From the NCBI GenBank assembly GCA_018398815.1, contig CM031607.1, positions 85,094,042 to 85,158,041 of the forward strand: DNA of 64,000 nt. Direction: 5' to 3'. The notes beneath the pieces were generated by a model that had not been told where the DNA came from, made no database searches, and saw only the letters and a program-made list of their open reading frames with translations. Positions 23,650-34,399 of this stretch are shown here, in pieces (the first letter of the stretch is position 1; every line of letters starts with the position of its first letter). The stretch comes from Conus ventricosus (lineage: Eukaryota > Mollusca > Gastropoda > Neogastropoda > Conidae). Both the position numbers and the translations under genes were made by a program.

Positions 23650-23810
23650 CCGCTGCTCCCACTCTGGCAACACCGCGCTCCACAGCACGAGCACAGTGCG
23701 GTGGGCTCAACCGGAAAAAAAAAGAAAAAAAATGTCGCCTTGCTCCCCACGCGGCAACACCGCGCTCCACAGCACAGAGCAACAGTGAGGTGGGGCTCAC
23801 CGAAAAAAAA
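23650..23810 (-). repeat. two leader tandem repeats in Gypsy-2
   Basis: Two ~90-bp copies contain GGCAACACCGCGCTCCACAG and GTGGGCTCA/GTGGGGCTCACCG, equivalent to the three copies at 17,240-17,505. Confidence 0.75.
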
Positions 23811-24209
23811 CAAAATGGCACACGGAATCTGAGAGAGGAAAAAGTGACACTAACGTCCGATACACCCACCTGTACTCATAAACCAACCGGTAAAAAAAAA
23901 AAAAAAAAAAACCTGGATAACTACAAAACAGAAGACAAGACTGAGTGGCAACAGAAGGAAAAGTCTTACGCCGTATCTGCGTGAGGCACCCGCGGAAGGA
24001 GTCTTGGACGCGGTCCGATTCCCCCTGTCCTCACCTCGACTCACCCAGCCACACCAGATGTTCCTTCAGGCCACCAGAACTCCCTACACGCTAGATCACC
24101 CAGCCAACCCACCCACAAACGAACACAACAAACAAACTAAACGTATGACAAAACAGACGGAACAAAACAGGCACTCCGCGAAACGAGAGAGACAGTCAGA
24201 GCCCTTCAC

Positions 24210-24228
24210 ATCTCGGGACGAGCCCCCA
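24210..24228 (-). other. primer binding site, tRNA-Pro type (Gypsy-2)
   Basis: The minus strand reads TGGGGGCTCGTCCCGAGAT four bases from the LTR end. The first eleven bases match the tRNA-Pro PBS exactly, with small differences after that. Confidence 0.8.
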
Positions 24229-24232
24229 CAAT

Positions 24233-26424
24233 TGTCACGACCAACCCCTGGAGGTCTGCCCTGACAGGCTCAGTTTAGATGGGAGTGAAGGGAGTGACTG
24301 ACCTCACACGCCTCGCAAGAGCCCACACAAGAAAAATTACGATACAACACCCCATTTATTCACATCGACACACACAATCGCAAATAAATATTTCAACACA
24401 CGCACCATGCACAATCACAATCAAGCATCCCAACACACACAACATGCACAATCACAATCAAAGCATTCCAACACACTCAACATGCACAATCACAATCAAG
24501 CATTTCACTATACGACATATACACATAAATAAACATGTATAAATAAACATTTCCAGCACCCATCCCTTCCCATGTCATGTAGTGCCCCCACACCCTTGCC
24601 TCCCCGAAGTCTACTGGGAGCACCCTGTCGCACTAGGTGCCCCAAACCGGTGTCGGTTCTCGAAGAGAGTTCAAGGCCGACACCCTTGACACACACAAAC
24701 AGACGGTGGAGAGTGCGTCCCGGGGGGGGGGGGGGGGGGGGGGGGGAAAGAAACGTGGCGTTGTTGCTGGAGGTCCTGGACGGGGATCAGGACCGGCCAG
24801 TCAAGTCCACGGGCTTTTCCACCAGTACGTGGCCTCAACCAGTGCGTGACACCAACCAGTGCGCGGTACCAACCAGTGCACGGTCCCAACCAGTGTGTGG
24901 CACCAACCAGCGCGCGGCACCAACCAGTGCGCAGTCCCAACCAGTGCGTGGCACCAACCAGTGCGTGGCCCCAACCAGTGCGTGGCACCATCCAGTCCAA
25001 GCTCCGGGTGGAGCCCCCGGGAGGAGGGAAAAAGGTAACAGCTAGGAAAGAAGAGAGGAGGGAAGGGCACTGGAACCCCGCAGTCAGTACAGTCTGACCC
25101 ATGCTGTTAAATCCTAACAGCCACTCGCATGATGGCGAGGGAGGTCTACTAAATACACCAACAACACCAGCTCAACACAGACCTGAGCATAACACAACAA
25201 ACCAATCAAATCAGGAATGTTCGTTAAAGTCTTCTCACACGAAGCAGGTAAGAGACTGCATTAAATTAACAGGCTATAAAACAAATATGAATTATCTTCA
25301 TCCTTCTCTCACTCACGTTTAACATTTTCCTTTCTTAGGAACTGAACTAATCGCTTTACATCTGCCACCACATTTGCCAATAATAATAATTCAATGGCAC
25401 AATTATCCCCACATTTTATATCAATATTTCAATGCATAAACAAATCTCCAACCACACATCTAAACGACTAGTCATGCGTACGCACGCTTGCGAACATAAA
25501 ACTCGTTCTCCTTGCACACACAAACAGATGGTGGCCGAAGAATAAGAGTCCGGCGAATGTGACAGGGGCGGACGAGCGAGACCAAGCAAGTACCAACCCT
25601 GAATCACCAGGTTCTCTCCCATCCCCACCGACTACCGCATCACCAGATGCATAAACAGGAGAAACAATTTTGGATATAATTTAGAATGGCCAGGTTAAAG
25701 ATTGAATTAACCAGAGAAAAGGTCTCAAACAATATTTCTTTTACAATTTTGAAAACAAAAGAAAATTGCGCAAAAGAGAAGAATAAGCCGGCTAACAACA
25801 AAAAAACCAAAACAAACAAACCACGAAACTGATGTTTACCAGCTACCCGTGGGTGACCCAGAAGAGGCGGGTCAAACGACTCTCTCTGCCCTCTGTCCAG
25901 TCGAGAGGACAGCAGCGCAGATGCGGAAAAAAGATGAAGTGATGTCTCTCCCCTACAGGCCGACTGTAGGGATGAAGGTACCGACCGTACCTTCGACGAC
26001 GTGGTGGAGAACCAAAAACAGAGCAGGCGCTCTCAGAGACATCTTCCGCTCGAGTGAAGAGAAAACCTGCCTAAGCGATGGCGGCCAACATGCCACTCTA
26101 CGTCACAGTGAGGATACCTCAAGCCTAAGAGGAATCTTGCACGTGTGGCAGGTGAAAAGACAGGTGAGAGGCCGATAGATAGCAGGTTCGAGAGAAAGGT
26201 ACCAGCCACCCGTGAACCTGCAGGATGAATTGCACAGGCAGTGGAATTAGAGCGAGAGAGAGAGAAAGCAAACCTAACCTGAGCTGAACTACACCAAGGT
26301 GCAACCGCACCACAAGCCACACCAAGGGACGGACACGCGATGACAACAACGATAATAAACAAATGAACAATTCCGCCACCCTAGATGGGTCAATCGTCGT
26401 AGGCCTCGTGACAAACTCGTGACA
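24233..26424 (-). mobile_element. Gypsy-2 right LTR
   Basis: The LTR runs TGTCACGACC to TCGTGACA, 2,192 bp. A minus-strand AATAAA lies near 24,355 at the R/U5 end, a 26-base G run at 24,721-24,746, and ten clean 17-bp repeats at 24,833-25,000. Confidence 0.88.
24833..25000. repeat. 17-bp tandem array inside the Gypsy-2 right LTR
   Basis: There are ten copies of a CAACCAGTGCG(T/C)GG(C/T)AC unit at an even 17-bp step. On the element-sense strand they lie in U3, where repeated motifs often serve as promoter or enhancer sites; that role is inferred only. Confidence 0.85.
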
Positions 26425-28319
26425 CAATACAACACCCCATTTATTCACACCAACACACACAGTCACAAATAAGCATTCCAACACACACAACGTGCACAAT
26501 CACAATCAAGCATTTCAACACACACGACATACACACAATTAAGCATTTCAACACACACGACATATCCATAGTCACAAACAAGCATTTCAATGCACACAAC
26601 ATAACCATAATCATAAATGAGCATTTCCGGCACACATTCCTTTCCGTGCTTCATGAGGTTCCCCCACACCCCTGCCTCTCCAAAGTCCACTGGGAGCACC
26701 GTGTCGCATCAGGTGCCCCAAACCGGGTCGCTTCCTGAACGAAGTGTCTTTCAATGCCGACACCATTGACACACACACGCACGCCCAAATTGCACCACAC
26801 AGAGCTAACCACACTGGTCACATGGGCTGTATGAAGTCCGAGAACAGTGGGAACGCATCCCGTGGAACGAGGCGTTGTCGCTGAAGGTCCCGGACAGGGG
26901 TTAGGACCCTCCAGCAAGGTCCACGTGCTCCTCAACCAGTGTGGCCCCAACAGCGCAAGCTTCGGGTGAAGCCCCCAAGAGCAGAGAAAGCGGAAGGAAC
27001 TGAAAGGAAAGAAGAAGGGTACTGGAACCCTGCAGTCAGTACGGTCTGACACATGCTGTTAAATCCTAACAGGCACTCGCATGATGGGCGAGGGGAGGTT
27101 TACTGAATACATTAATAGCACCAGCTCAACACAGACCTAAGCATAACACAGTAAACAAACCAAATCAGGAATGTTCGCTAAAGGTCTTCTCACACGAAGC
27201 AGGCAAGAGACTGTATTAAATTAACAGGCTATAAAACGAATATGAATTATCTTCATCCTTCCCTCACTCACGTTCAACATTTTCCTTTCTTAGGAACTGA
27301 ACTAATACAGCAACCATTGCTTTATATCTGCCACCACATTTGCAAATAATAATAATTCAATGGCACAATTATCCCCACATTTTATAGCAACATTTCAAAA
27401 TAACACAAATCTCCAACCACGCATCCAAACGACTAATCATGCGTACGCACGCTCGCGAACATAAAACTCGTTCTCCTTGCACACACAAACAGATGGTGGC
27501 CGAAGAATAAGAGACCGGTGATTGTGACAGGGGCGGATGGGTGAGACCAAGCAAGTTCCAACCCTAAATCACCAGGTTCTCCTCCATCCCCACCGACTAC
27601 CGCATCACCAGATGCATTGAAAAGAGAAAGAATTTTGGATATAATTTAGAATGGCCAGGTTAAAGATTGAATTAACCAGAAAAAGTGGTCTCAAACAATA
27701 TTTCTTTTATAATTTTGAAAACAAAAGGAAATTGCGCAAAAAAGAAGAATTAGCCAGCTAACAAAAAAAAAAAAAAAACAACAACAAACGAACCACGAAA
27801 CTGATGCTTACCAGCTACCCGTGGGTGACCCAGAAGTGGCGGGTCAAGCGACTCTCTGCCCCCTGTCCAGTCGAGAGGACCAGCAGAGCAGATGCGGAAA
27901 AAAGATGACGTTGACGTCCCTCCCCTACAGGCCGACTGTAGGAATGAAGGTACCGACCGTACCTTCGATGAAGTGGTATAGAACCAGAACCGGAGCGGGC
28001 GCTCCCAGGGACATCTTCCGCTCGAGTGAAGAGAAAAACCTGCCTAACCTATGGCGGCCAACATGCCACCCTACGTCACAGTGAGAATACCTCAAGCCTA
28101 AGAGGAATCTTGCACGTGCGGCAGGTGAAAAGACAGGTGAGAGGCCGATAGAGACAGCCAGTACAAGAGAAAAAAAAAATGCCAGCCACCCGTGAACCTG
28201 CAGGATGAATTGCACGGGCAGTGAAATTAGAGAGAGAGAGAGAGAGAAAGTAAACCTAACCTGAGCTGAGCTACATTAAGGTGCAACCACACCACAAGCC
28301 ACATTAAGGGACGGATACA
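26425..28319 (-). mobile_element. Gypsy-1 right LTR, piece 2 (with CAATA and GATACA duplications at its ends)
   Basis: The first five bases are the second CAATA copy. From there to 28,319 it matches 12,327-14,208 of the left LTR with about 1-2 percent substitutions and hardly any indels. It ends in GATACA (28,314-28,319), where the Polinton begins. Confidence 0.9.
28314..28319. other. target-site duplication GATACA, left copy (Polinton)
   Basis: The uninterrupted site in the partner LTR reads GGGACGGATACACGACAACA near 14,205. In the right LTR the Polinton sits between GATACA at 28,314-28,319 and GATACA at 49,150-49,155. Confidence 0.9.
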
Positions 28320-28406
28320 AGAGAACAGTAAAATGCCGATTCTGGCTCATCCGCTTTCAACCAGTTTCGAGCGGCTGACCCTAGAATCGGCATTTTACTG
28401 TTCTCT
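28320..28406. repeat. terminal palindrome (hairpin-forming) at the Polinton left end
   Basis: A perfect 24-bp arm (28,320-28,343) is inverted at 28,383-28,406. The 39-base centre holds a second small stem, CCGCT (28,351-28,355) with AGCGG (28,370-28,374). The extreme terminus can therefore fold into a branched hairpin. Confidence 0.9.
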
Positions 28407-28541
28407 GACAAGTAAGACTTCAATAACCAAAAAATAACGATTATCTACAAACAAACATACTGTGTAGGATTATCCGTTTTCAATACTAATTTACTAAACT
28501 TTTCAGATTTCAGTTTTGCTTAATCCTGCGTTTTTCCTGAT
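28320..28541. repeat. Polinton left terminal inverted repeat
   Basis: The reverse complement of 48,883-49,149 matches through the 87-bp palindrome, GACAAGTAAGACTTC, CAATAACCAAAAAATAACGA, TAGGATTATCCG and TTGCTTAATCCTG. The right copy has ~45 extra bases after AAGACTTC. The last ~10 codons of the ATPase gene lie inside this repeat. Confidence 0.88.
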
Positions 28542-29050
28542 CGTTTTCAATAACATCATTTTCACGCATACATTCATCAAATGCGTCTCTGTCTTTCATG
28601 TGAAATAAAACTACAGTCTTTAACTGTTCTCTAAAGTCTTTTAAAACCGAGTTATATTTCTGACATAAAATCCACACACTTATCCCAGCATGTCTTCCAC
28701 TGAAAGCTAGTTTTGACAAAGTTTTTCTTTTTTTAACTATGTCTCTTTCTGCCGAACAGTCATCTATAATAAATAGTGTCTGTGTTCCCTCAAACAGTCT
28801 ATAAAAGTGTTCTAAACACTCACTCAGTTTATTGCTAGGATCAACTAAAAATATGTTATCATCTATCCATATAAACCTTCTATCGTGATATGCTTTGTTC
28901 CATTTAAGTGTTGGGCAGAAAATCACAATATGATCAAAATTATAGCGATAAACTGTTTGTAACAGGTCGAGGATAAATATTGTTTTCCCACACCCAGTCT
29001 GTCCACAAATCAATGAACAATGAGGGTTTTTGTCATAAAGTTTAACTGTT
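28510..29050 (-). pseudogene. FtsK/HerA-type genome-packaging ATPase, 5'-truncated reading frame
   Basis: The frame carries Walker A GQTGCGKT close to its N-terminus and Walker B TLFIIDDCS about 80 residues later, followed by a FSGRHAGISVWILCQKY strand resembling the sensor region of A32-like packaging ATPases. Polintons and large DNA viruses use this motor to pump DNA into the capsid. From the first ATG the product is 167 residues, short for the family (usually above 200). The frame upstream of Walker A is open for only ~14 more codons before a stop, so the N-terminus is lost or frameshifted. The stop codon lies inside the terminal repeat. Confidence 0.8.
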
Positions 29051-29070
29051 CCATAGTTTTATAACAGAAT

Positions 29071-29928
29071 TTAATCTAATCCAGTTATTATTTTTATCAT
29101 ACTCTCTGTCAGAACTTGTTCAGTATAATAAAATCCTATAAGGCCTAAATGTGTAAGATTAATCCAATTTAGTCCTGTAAGATCGTTTCTATTTAGACTA
29201 GTATTAATTTTGTCGCTGGTTGTTATGAGCTTAATATCCTCACCATTGTTAAGAACGACGATGGTAACTTTAAGTTTTTCAACGTCTAAGTTTTGCCAGC
29301 TAATAAGAATTCATTTCATAAGATTGTCACTGACGCACACAGCTCCATTTCTTGCCTTATCTTTTAAGACAGAAATTTCAAATATCATTGTGAACGTGTC
29401 TCCTAATTTCATGCGTGGAATGAACTGTAATTTTGTAGAAGCTTCCTTTAAAACCGTTTCTCTTCTGTGGAGGATGTACTGTTTGCTCCCATACGGCGTT
29501 ATTTCAATCTCTTTCCGACTATTGTCCTCTGGCATAAGACTTATATGTAAAGGACCAGAGTTGAAAGCTTTTCTAAAACTTCTTTGACGGTCAAAAAATG
29601 TAAATGGGCTTATGAATTCAAATTTTATGTCCCATTCTAAATATGGTTCTAAGTGCCATTTGCTGTCAGGTTTTCGAACTATTTTATGTTCATACTGGCC
29701 AGCATTATTTGCTTCTAGATTGCGCAGCTGTTCTAGTTTAGGAAACCTTTTGTTGTCGCCAACCTCTTTGCGTTTATAATCACCATCTTTAGTGTACTCA
29801 AAACCATACAAAGCGCCTATCTCACCATTCTGTTCAAAGTCCGCAACGTCTGCAAGGTCTTTTAATTCTAAAGTTATACACCTCACAGGCGCTAATGTAA
29901 CTCCTGATTCTTCTGGCCCACGCGACAT
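29071..29928 (-). pseudogene. Polinton protein of unknown function, interrupted by one in-frame TGA
   Basis: The ATG at 29,928 (MSRGPEESGV) opens a frame of 205 codons that meets a TGA at 29,311-29,313. The same frame then continues open for another ~79 codons to TAA at 29,071-29,073. It is mixed alpha/beta in composition with no transmembrane segment or catalytic motif that I can see. It lies between the ATPase and the penton-like gene on the same strand, a virion-gene neighbourhood, so a structural role is plausible but not shown. A single substitution would explain the stop. Confidence 0.6.
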
Positions 29929-29951
29929 TATTTTTTAGTACAGTTATTATT

Positions 29952-30645
29952 TTATTTCCAAAAAATGTGTAGGTTATCGCATTTTACGACTTTCCCTGTT
30001 TTGTCTGTGATCTTTATATTAAATGATCTGACCCTCCCACAAGCTAATTTTTTAAACTGTAAATTAGGGAATTGTATAATTTCATAATCGCAATATGCAG
30101 CTTTCCCCGCTGGAAGAGCTCTTAGAACAGTTGAGGGCCTTCCATCATATAAGTTTTCATCAGTGCTCAGCTCATCCAAATGAACATAGAGTAATGAATG
30201 TAATGCAAGATTGAGCGGACTTTCCCCTCATAAGTAGTTTTGTCTGGCGCAACTCTAAAACTATGAAAGTCCCGATTGTCAGTTGCAAAGCCTAACATTT
30301 TAGCTAGCTCTCCATCAAAATAGTAACCTACTTCTTCTTTTCAGGTTTGAATGTCAACATTGTTGTCAAATTTGCATTGTTAAGATTGAGAGTAATGTCA
30401 AAGTTACTCATTGCTTCTTTTAGTGAGCAAAACCCGTAATAACCATCAGGTATTGTTAACTGGCTAACTAAGTTTCCTCCCATGTCATATTTTTTAATCT
30501 TATTATTCTTCTTGGATTTAGTAATATTAAACCATACGACTTTGTAAAAAATTTCATGGAGTGCGACCATTTTAGTTCCGCAATCGTTCTTAACAGCATG
30601 TTCTAAAAACGAAGGACGGTCTTGGGTTGTTATTGTTACAAACAT
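29952..30645 (-). pseudogene. probable penton (single jelly-roll minor capsid) protein, two frameshifts
   Basis: The start is the ATG at 30,643-30,645 (MFVTITTQDRPSF). Three consecutive frames cover ~230 residues: 30,645-30,328, then about 30,340-30,185 containing YYFDGELAKMLGF, then 30,179-29,952 containing RPSTVLRALPAGK and ending in SFNIKITDKTGKVV. The FDGELAKMLGF block, the later short loop and the closing strand pattern resemble Polinton/adintovirus penton-type minor capsid proteins. It overlaps the divergent gene at 30,664 by only a short promoter gap. Breaks are near 30,340 and 30,182. Confidence 0.6.
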
Positions 30646-30663
30646 TTTTTAAACGAAATAAAA

Positions 30664-31874
30664 ATGAGCGCATTTAAATATACTGGTGCAAAATATTCTG
30701 TTGGGCCGCACTACAATCTTAAAAATATAACAACCGACACCCTCAACATTTCTGTGACTCAGTCTGGCGCTTTTCAAGTAAAGGTGAGTACTCCATTGAA
30801 CAGATATCTTAACCCGCCTATTAAAAACGACCACATCCCAAAAGTGTGGTTCAGTCATCCGATGCAGTTTTATCAGAACCAGCTAAACTTTGCTGTGTTT
30901 TGTGCAACAACTGGGTGTGGAGTGTCGTATGCCGATCATCTAAATCATCCTGATCCTTTGGTGAGGTCAGTGTATAGATTTCATTTTTATTACACCTTCA
31001 GACGTATTTTGACTGAACTGCAAGCGCCATTACCAAATGTCAAACCGTTTAATCCATTCAGCAACAGAATAGACATGAAGGCTTTTGAAAGGATCTGTAA
31101 CGAATTCAATATTAATGTTAAGGAAGCCTTTAGACAAAAGTTGGATCTTAATCATGGCTTAGGCACTCCTTATTTTTGGGGCGTGCGCAGGAAGTATAAC
31201 TATGACTGGAATCCTCCTTACACATCTTTCTCTTCAGGCACAGGTGTTTACCTCGGGTCCATAGAACAAGAGCATAAAACAGCATGGACAACATTTATCT
31301 TAGACACTTCTAAGGGCCTAACTAAAGCAGGAATAGAACGAATAAACGACTCTATTCGTACTTACGTTTGGTGTTTGCTAGGGTCGCAAGCACAAACGAG
31401 ATCGAGCATAACTGATCCTTCTACTGGCTTTGACGCACAAAAACAATACTTAGCAAATTTAGAGGACGCCATTAATTCTACAGTTGATTTACCTTCAAGT
31501 ATAGAAAGGTACCAAAATGTTTTACAATTCGCAAGATCGAAAGTAGACTTTGCTGTTGGCACTGGTTTATACATGCTGCCTTCTGACCTCAGACTCCAGA
31601 TAGGTACAATAATAAACTACAATAATGAAATCCTCGTGGCAGCAATGAACAGAAGGTCGGAAAAAACGACATAAATTCTGAGCCAGTAATATTACAAACA
31701 ATAAAAAAACAAGATGACCCCCCAAGATTAAGTCATCCAATCCCCGTGGTCCAAAGCCCAAAGACCGTTGAAGACCACGAAGTCAGAAAAAATAATGACC
31801 ATGAATATGAAAAGACAGCGCTAGTTGTTGGATTAACTGGCCTAGGATTACTTGGTCTTTATCTTACTAAATAG
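30664..31874 (+). CDS. conserved Polinton protein, 336 aa (C-terminal membrane-anchor extension after a frame change)
   Basis: The ATG at 30,664 is preferred to the in-frame one at 30,622 because the upstream codons overlap the opposite gene's start region. The 336-codon frame to TAA at 31,674 is the longest intact frame in the element, with a NPPIKNDHIPKVWFSHP segment and a FYQNQLNFAVFCATTGCGVS segment. Proteins of this appearance recur in invertebrate Polintons; I know no biochemical function. Shifting one base in the A run near 31,663 extends it ~65 codons to TAG at 31,874. That extension includes an acidic linker and a hydrophobic anchor (ALVVGLTGLGLLGLYL). I infer the family protein includes that anchor. 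Confidence 0.7.
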
Positions 31875-33052
31875 TAACCCAACTATTAAGAGAACTAATG
31901 CCCATAAGTGCTCGGCCATAAAGCCAACTACTTTGCTTGCAGTAGACAAAAGCCAGCTAACGACACCTCCTAATATACCAGGTAAAGAGTCTATAGCTTT
32001 ACCGGCTAATTTTTTTAATAAACTCGCAAGATGATCAAGTTGTTTTTTTACCCATGATTTATCAGGCGGTGATGGAGGCGATGGCGGTGGAGGCACTGGA
32101 CTTTGACCACCGCCGCCTGTAATAGCCAACACTAGTGTACTTATTGCAAATCCTAAGGCTGTTATAACGCTTGCTAATGTGACTCCCTGCTCTCTAAACA
32201 ATGTTCGTATTCGTTCTGCTAGCGTTGTGTTTTCATATAAATTTGTTTGGATAGTTTCTCTTATTTCGCTCACTTGAGTTTGTAATTGTTCTCGGTTAGT
32301 ATTCAACACTTCTAGTCTAGCTAATCTTTCTAGATTAAACTCATGTAGTCTTTGTTCTATTCTTTCTTTAACATCACGCCCTAAGTTGGCGTCGTCAGCA
32401 TCAGCGAGTTTTTCTTTTTCTTTTTCTATATCCTTCTTAGTTCACTCAGTTTTGCTAAATTGTTTATTAATTCGCCTCTGAAGTTCCTAAAGTACGATTA
32501 AGGGCTAATAATTCTCTTATAGGCAATAAAGAAACATCAATTGTTTTTGGTACTGTTTCTTCTGATAAACTGGTTTCTGCTTCTATTGTATTTATTATTT
32601 TGTTTGCTGATTGACTTAAAACTTCAAGCGGCATGTTTTGTATTTGGTTATCTGTTGGGAGTTCTTGTAGCGTGTTTTGAAGTTTAGCAACTGCCTCCCT
32701 ATCTAATTTTGGTTTAGTAATGCCAAGGCGATTCCGTTCGCTCACACTGAGGCTTTTTTCAACTGTGCCCATGCCTACAAACTTTGATGGGTCTCGTTTA
32801 TATGTAAGCCGAACAAGTTCTCCTTTGTCGTTTTTCACATACAAATGTTTATCTTTTAGTTCAAAATCATTAGGGTCTATAAATTTGGGAGGTTCTAGGC
32901 CTAAACTTTTGTAAAATGCTCCGGCTGTTACTTTCTGTTAATTCACGCCGCAATGAGAACGTCGAGCGATGTTGTACCAAAGGAGTCATTTCACTCATGT
33001 CGTCTCCAGGATCAGGAACATCATAATCTTCTTCACCTCCAATTCCTGCCAT
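31848..33052 (-). pseudogene. Polinton coiled-coil/membrane protein, frameshifted
   Basis: The start is the ATG at 33,052 (MAGIGGEEDYDVPDPGDDMS). The frame changes near 32,900 into 32,844-32,467 (LYVKND, PSKFVGMGTVEKSLS), again in 32,460-32,310, then to 32,309-31,848. The C-terminal part shows a helical coiled coil (NREQLQTQVSEIRETIQTNL), a hydrophobic segment (VITALGFAISTLVLAI), and a GGGGQSPVPPPPSPPSPP hinge. A final amphipathic and hydrophobic pair (SWLLSTASKVVGFMAEHLWA, LVLLIVGLLF) closes the protein. The arrangement suggests a virion membrane or internal protein; function is inferred from layout only. It is convergent with the 30,664 gene. Confidence 0.6.
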
Positions 33053-33089
33053 GTTTTAAATAATTAACTTTTTATTTTGCTTTATAAAA

Positions 33090-34355
33090 ATGTCACAAGT
33101 ATATGGCTCAATTCTTGACCCGCATAGAAGACTGAAAGAGCCCTTTGGCGTGAAGGGAAATAAACGGAATATTACTGTTCCAAATAATCCATCTACTATT
33201 GCTGCAGATCAAATTCTTACTGTCAAATTTCCAGACCTAGGTGCAGATGAAGTGATTGTGCCAGGCTCTGCGCAACTTACTTTCAAAATAGAACTCGCTG
33301 CAACAACAGACCCAAACAGGACAGTTGTCCAGAATCTGGGGCGAGCAATCGTTAAGAAAATTTCTATAAAACTTGAGGGGCAAGAAATAGTTTCTTTACA
33401 CAATGCAGACATATTTTAACCTATTCTGATCTATGGCTAACCGCGAATGAAAGGGCTGATCTTGCGTTTCGAGGAATAGAAAATAATGAAGCACTAAAAC
33501 ATAGAATAGGCGCTGCAGAGGTTAAAGACGGCAAAAAATATGTAGCTGTAAGTTATGCGTATGGTAATCGCTTTTCCATTCCCTTAGATTTTGAGTTGTT
33601 AAAAGCGCATGCCCCATACTTTCAAGGAGCATTAAAAGACAGATTGTCATACGAACTAACTTTAATGAATACAAACGTGTTATTATATCTACAGACACCG
33701 CAGCAAAGTACAGCATTTCTGACATCTCGTTAGAGTTTGACGTTGTTAGCAACCCTAATTTAGCAAGGTTGATTGAGCAACAAATCAGTTAAAATTAGCA
33801 ATATATTACGAAAGAGTGATTCATCATACAACATATCCCAAAAGCAGGGCAGACGCTATATGGAATTTTAATCTTAGTGTCGCAGCAAGATCGCTTAAAG
33901 GTATTTTATTGCTGTGTGAAGATGAAGAACCATTCGAAAGACAAAGTGAAAAGTTTATTAATCCAAAAATAACGAAAGTACAATGTTCGATTGAGGGTAG
34001 TCCTAACCAAATCTACGCTAGCGGGCTTAGACCTTATCAGCATTTTGACGAAATAAGAAAATTGCTTGGGGGTGGGAGGTGTAGAAGTCCAACAGCAGAC
34101 CTTGTGTCTAAAGATCTACACCTTCACAGTGTTAGGCTTGATGATTATTTAACAACAAAATACGGTTTATGGATTGACCTAAGGTCAACAGAGGATAATC
34201 AGTTGCATGGAAGTGGGAGAACGGTTAAAGACGTAATAAACATTCAAATTGATAAAGAAGAAGAGGTCGATAAACCACTTAATGTCCATTTGTTTTTAAT
34301 ATATGATGCGCAGCTGAATATTCAAGATAACAGATTAAAAGATATACAATACTAA
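33090..34355 (+). pseudogene. Polinton major capsid protein (double jelly-roll), frameshifted
   Basis: The ATG at 33,090 lies 37 bp from the opposite gene's start. The first block (33,090-33,419) ends in NLGRAIVKKISIKLEGQEIV, a strand-loop typical of Polinton/adintovirus major capsid proteins near their N-terminus. Similarity continues in another frame (33,421-33,730: YSDLWLTANERADLAF, YFQGALKDRLSYELTL), breaks again at 33,730-33,790, and resumes at 33,816-34,355 (IHHTTYPKSRADAIWNFNLS to the end). The combined span of ~420 codons fits the family. The product would form the icosahedral shell. Two or three breaks prevent a single product as read. Confidence 0.8.
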
Positions 34356-34399
34356 ATTATTTTTTAATTTTTTAAAAAGCATGGCTGTTTCAGCATTTT

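Larger units (their letters stand above)
18039..26424 (-). mobile_element. Gypsy-2: related LTR retrotransposon nested in the Gypsy-1 right LTR
   Basis: The element is 8.39 kb with LTRs 18,039-20,247 and 24,233-26,424, a tRNA-Pro PBS, leader repeats, and gag, protease, truncated integrase and displaced RNase H in the same order as Gypsy-1. Its LTRs share a 17-bp repeat array that Gypsy-1 lacks. The 18,039-23,900 part is far richer in one-base indels than the 24,233-26,424 LTR, although LTRs of one insertion start identical. Confidence 0.87.

Noticed and set aside
26425..28319. A separate truncated solo LTR
   Set aside because: Its missing first 110 bp are found at 17,929-18,038 and its last 83 bp at 49,156-49,238, with matching target duplications. 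It is one LTR split by two insertions.
28320..28406. Rho-independent terminator or riboswitch
   Set aside because: The palindrome is the transposon terminus, repeated at the other end and flanked by a target duplication.
29210..29587. Plus-strand 125-codon frame
   Set aside because: It is the antisense shadow of the Polinton gene at 29,071-29,928.
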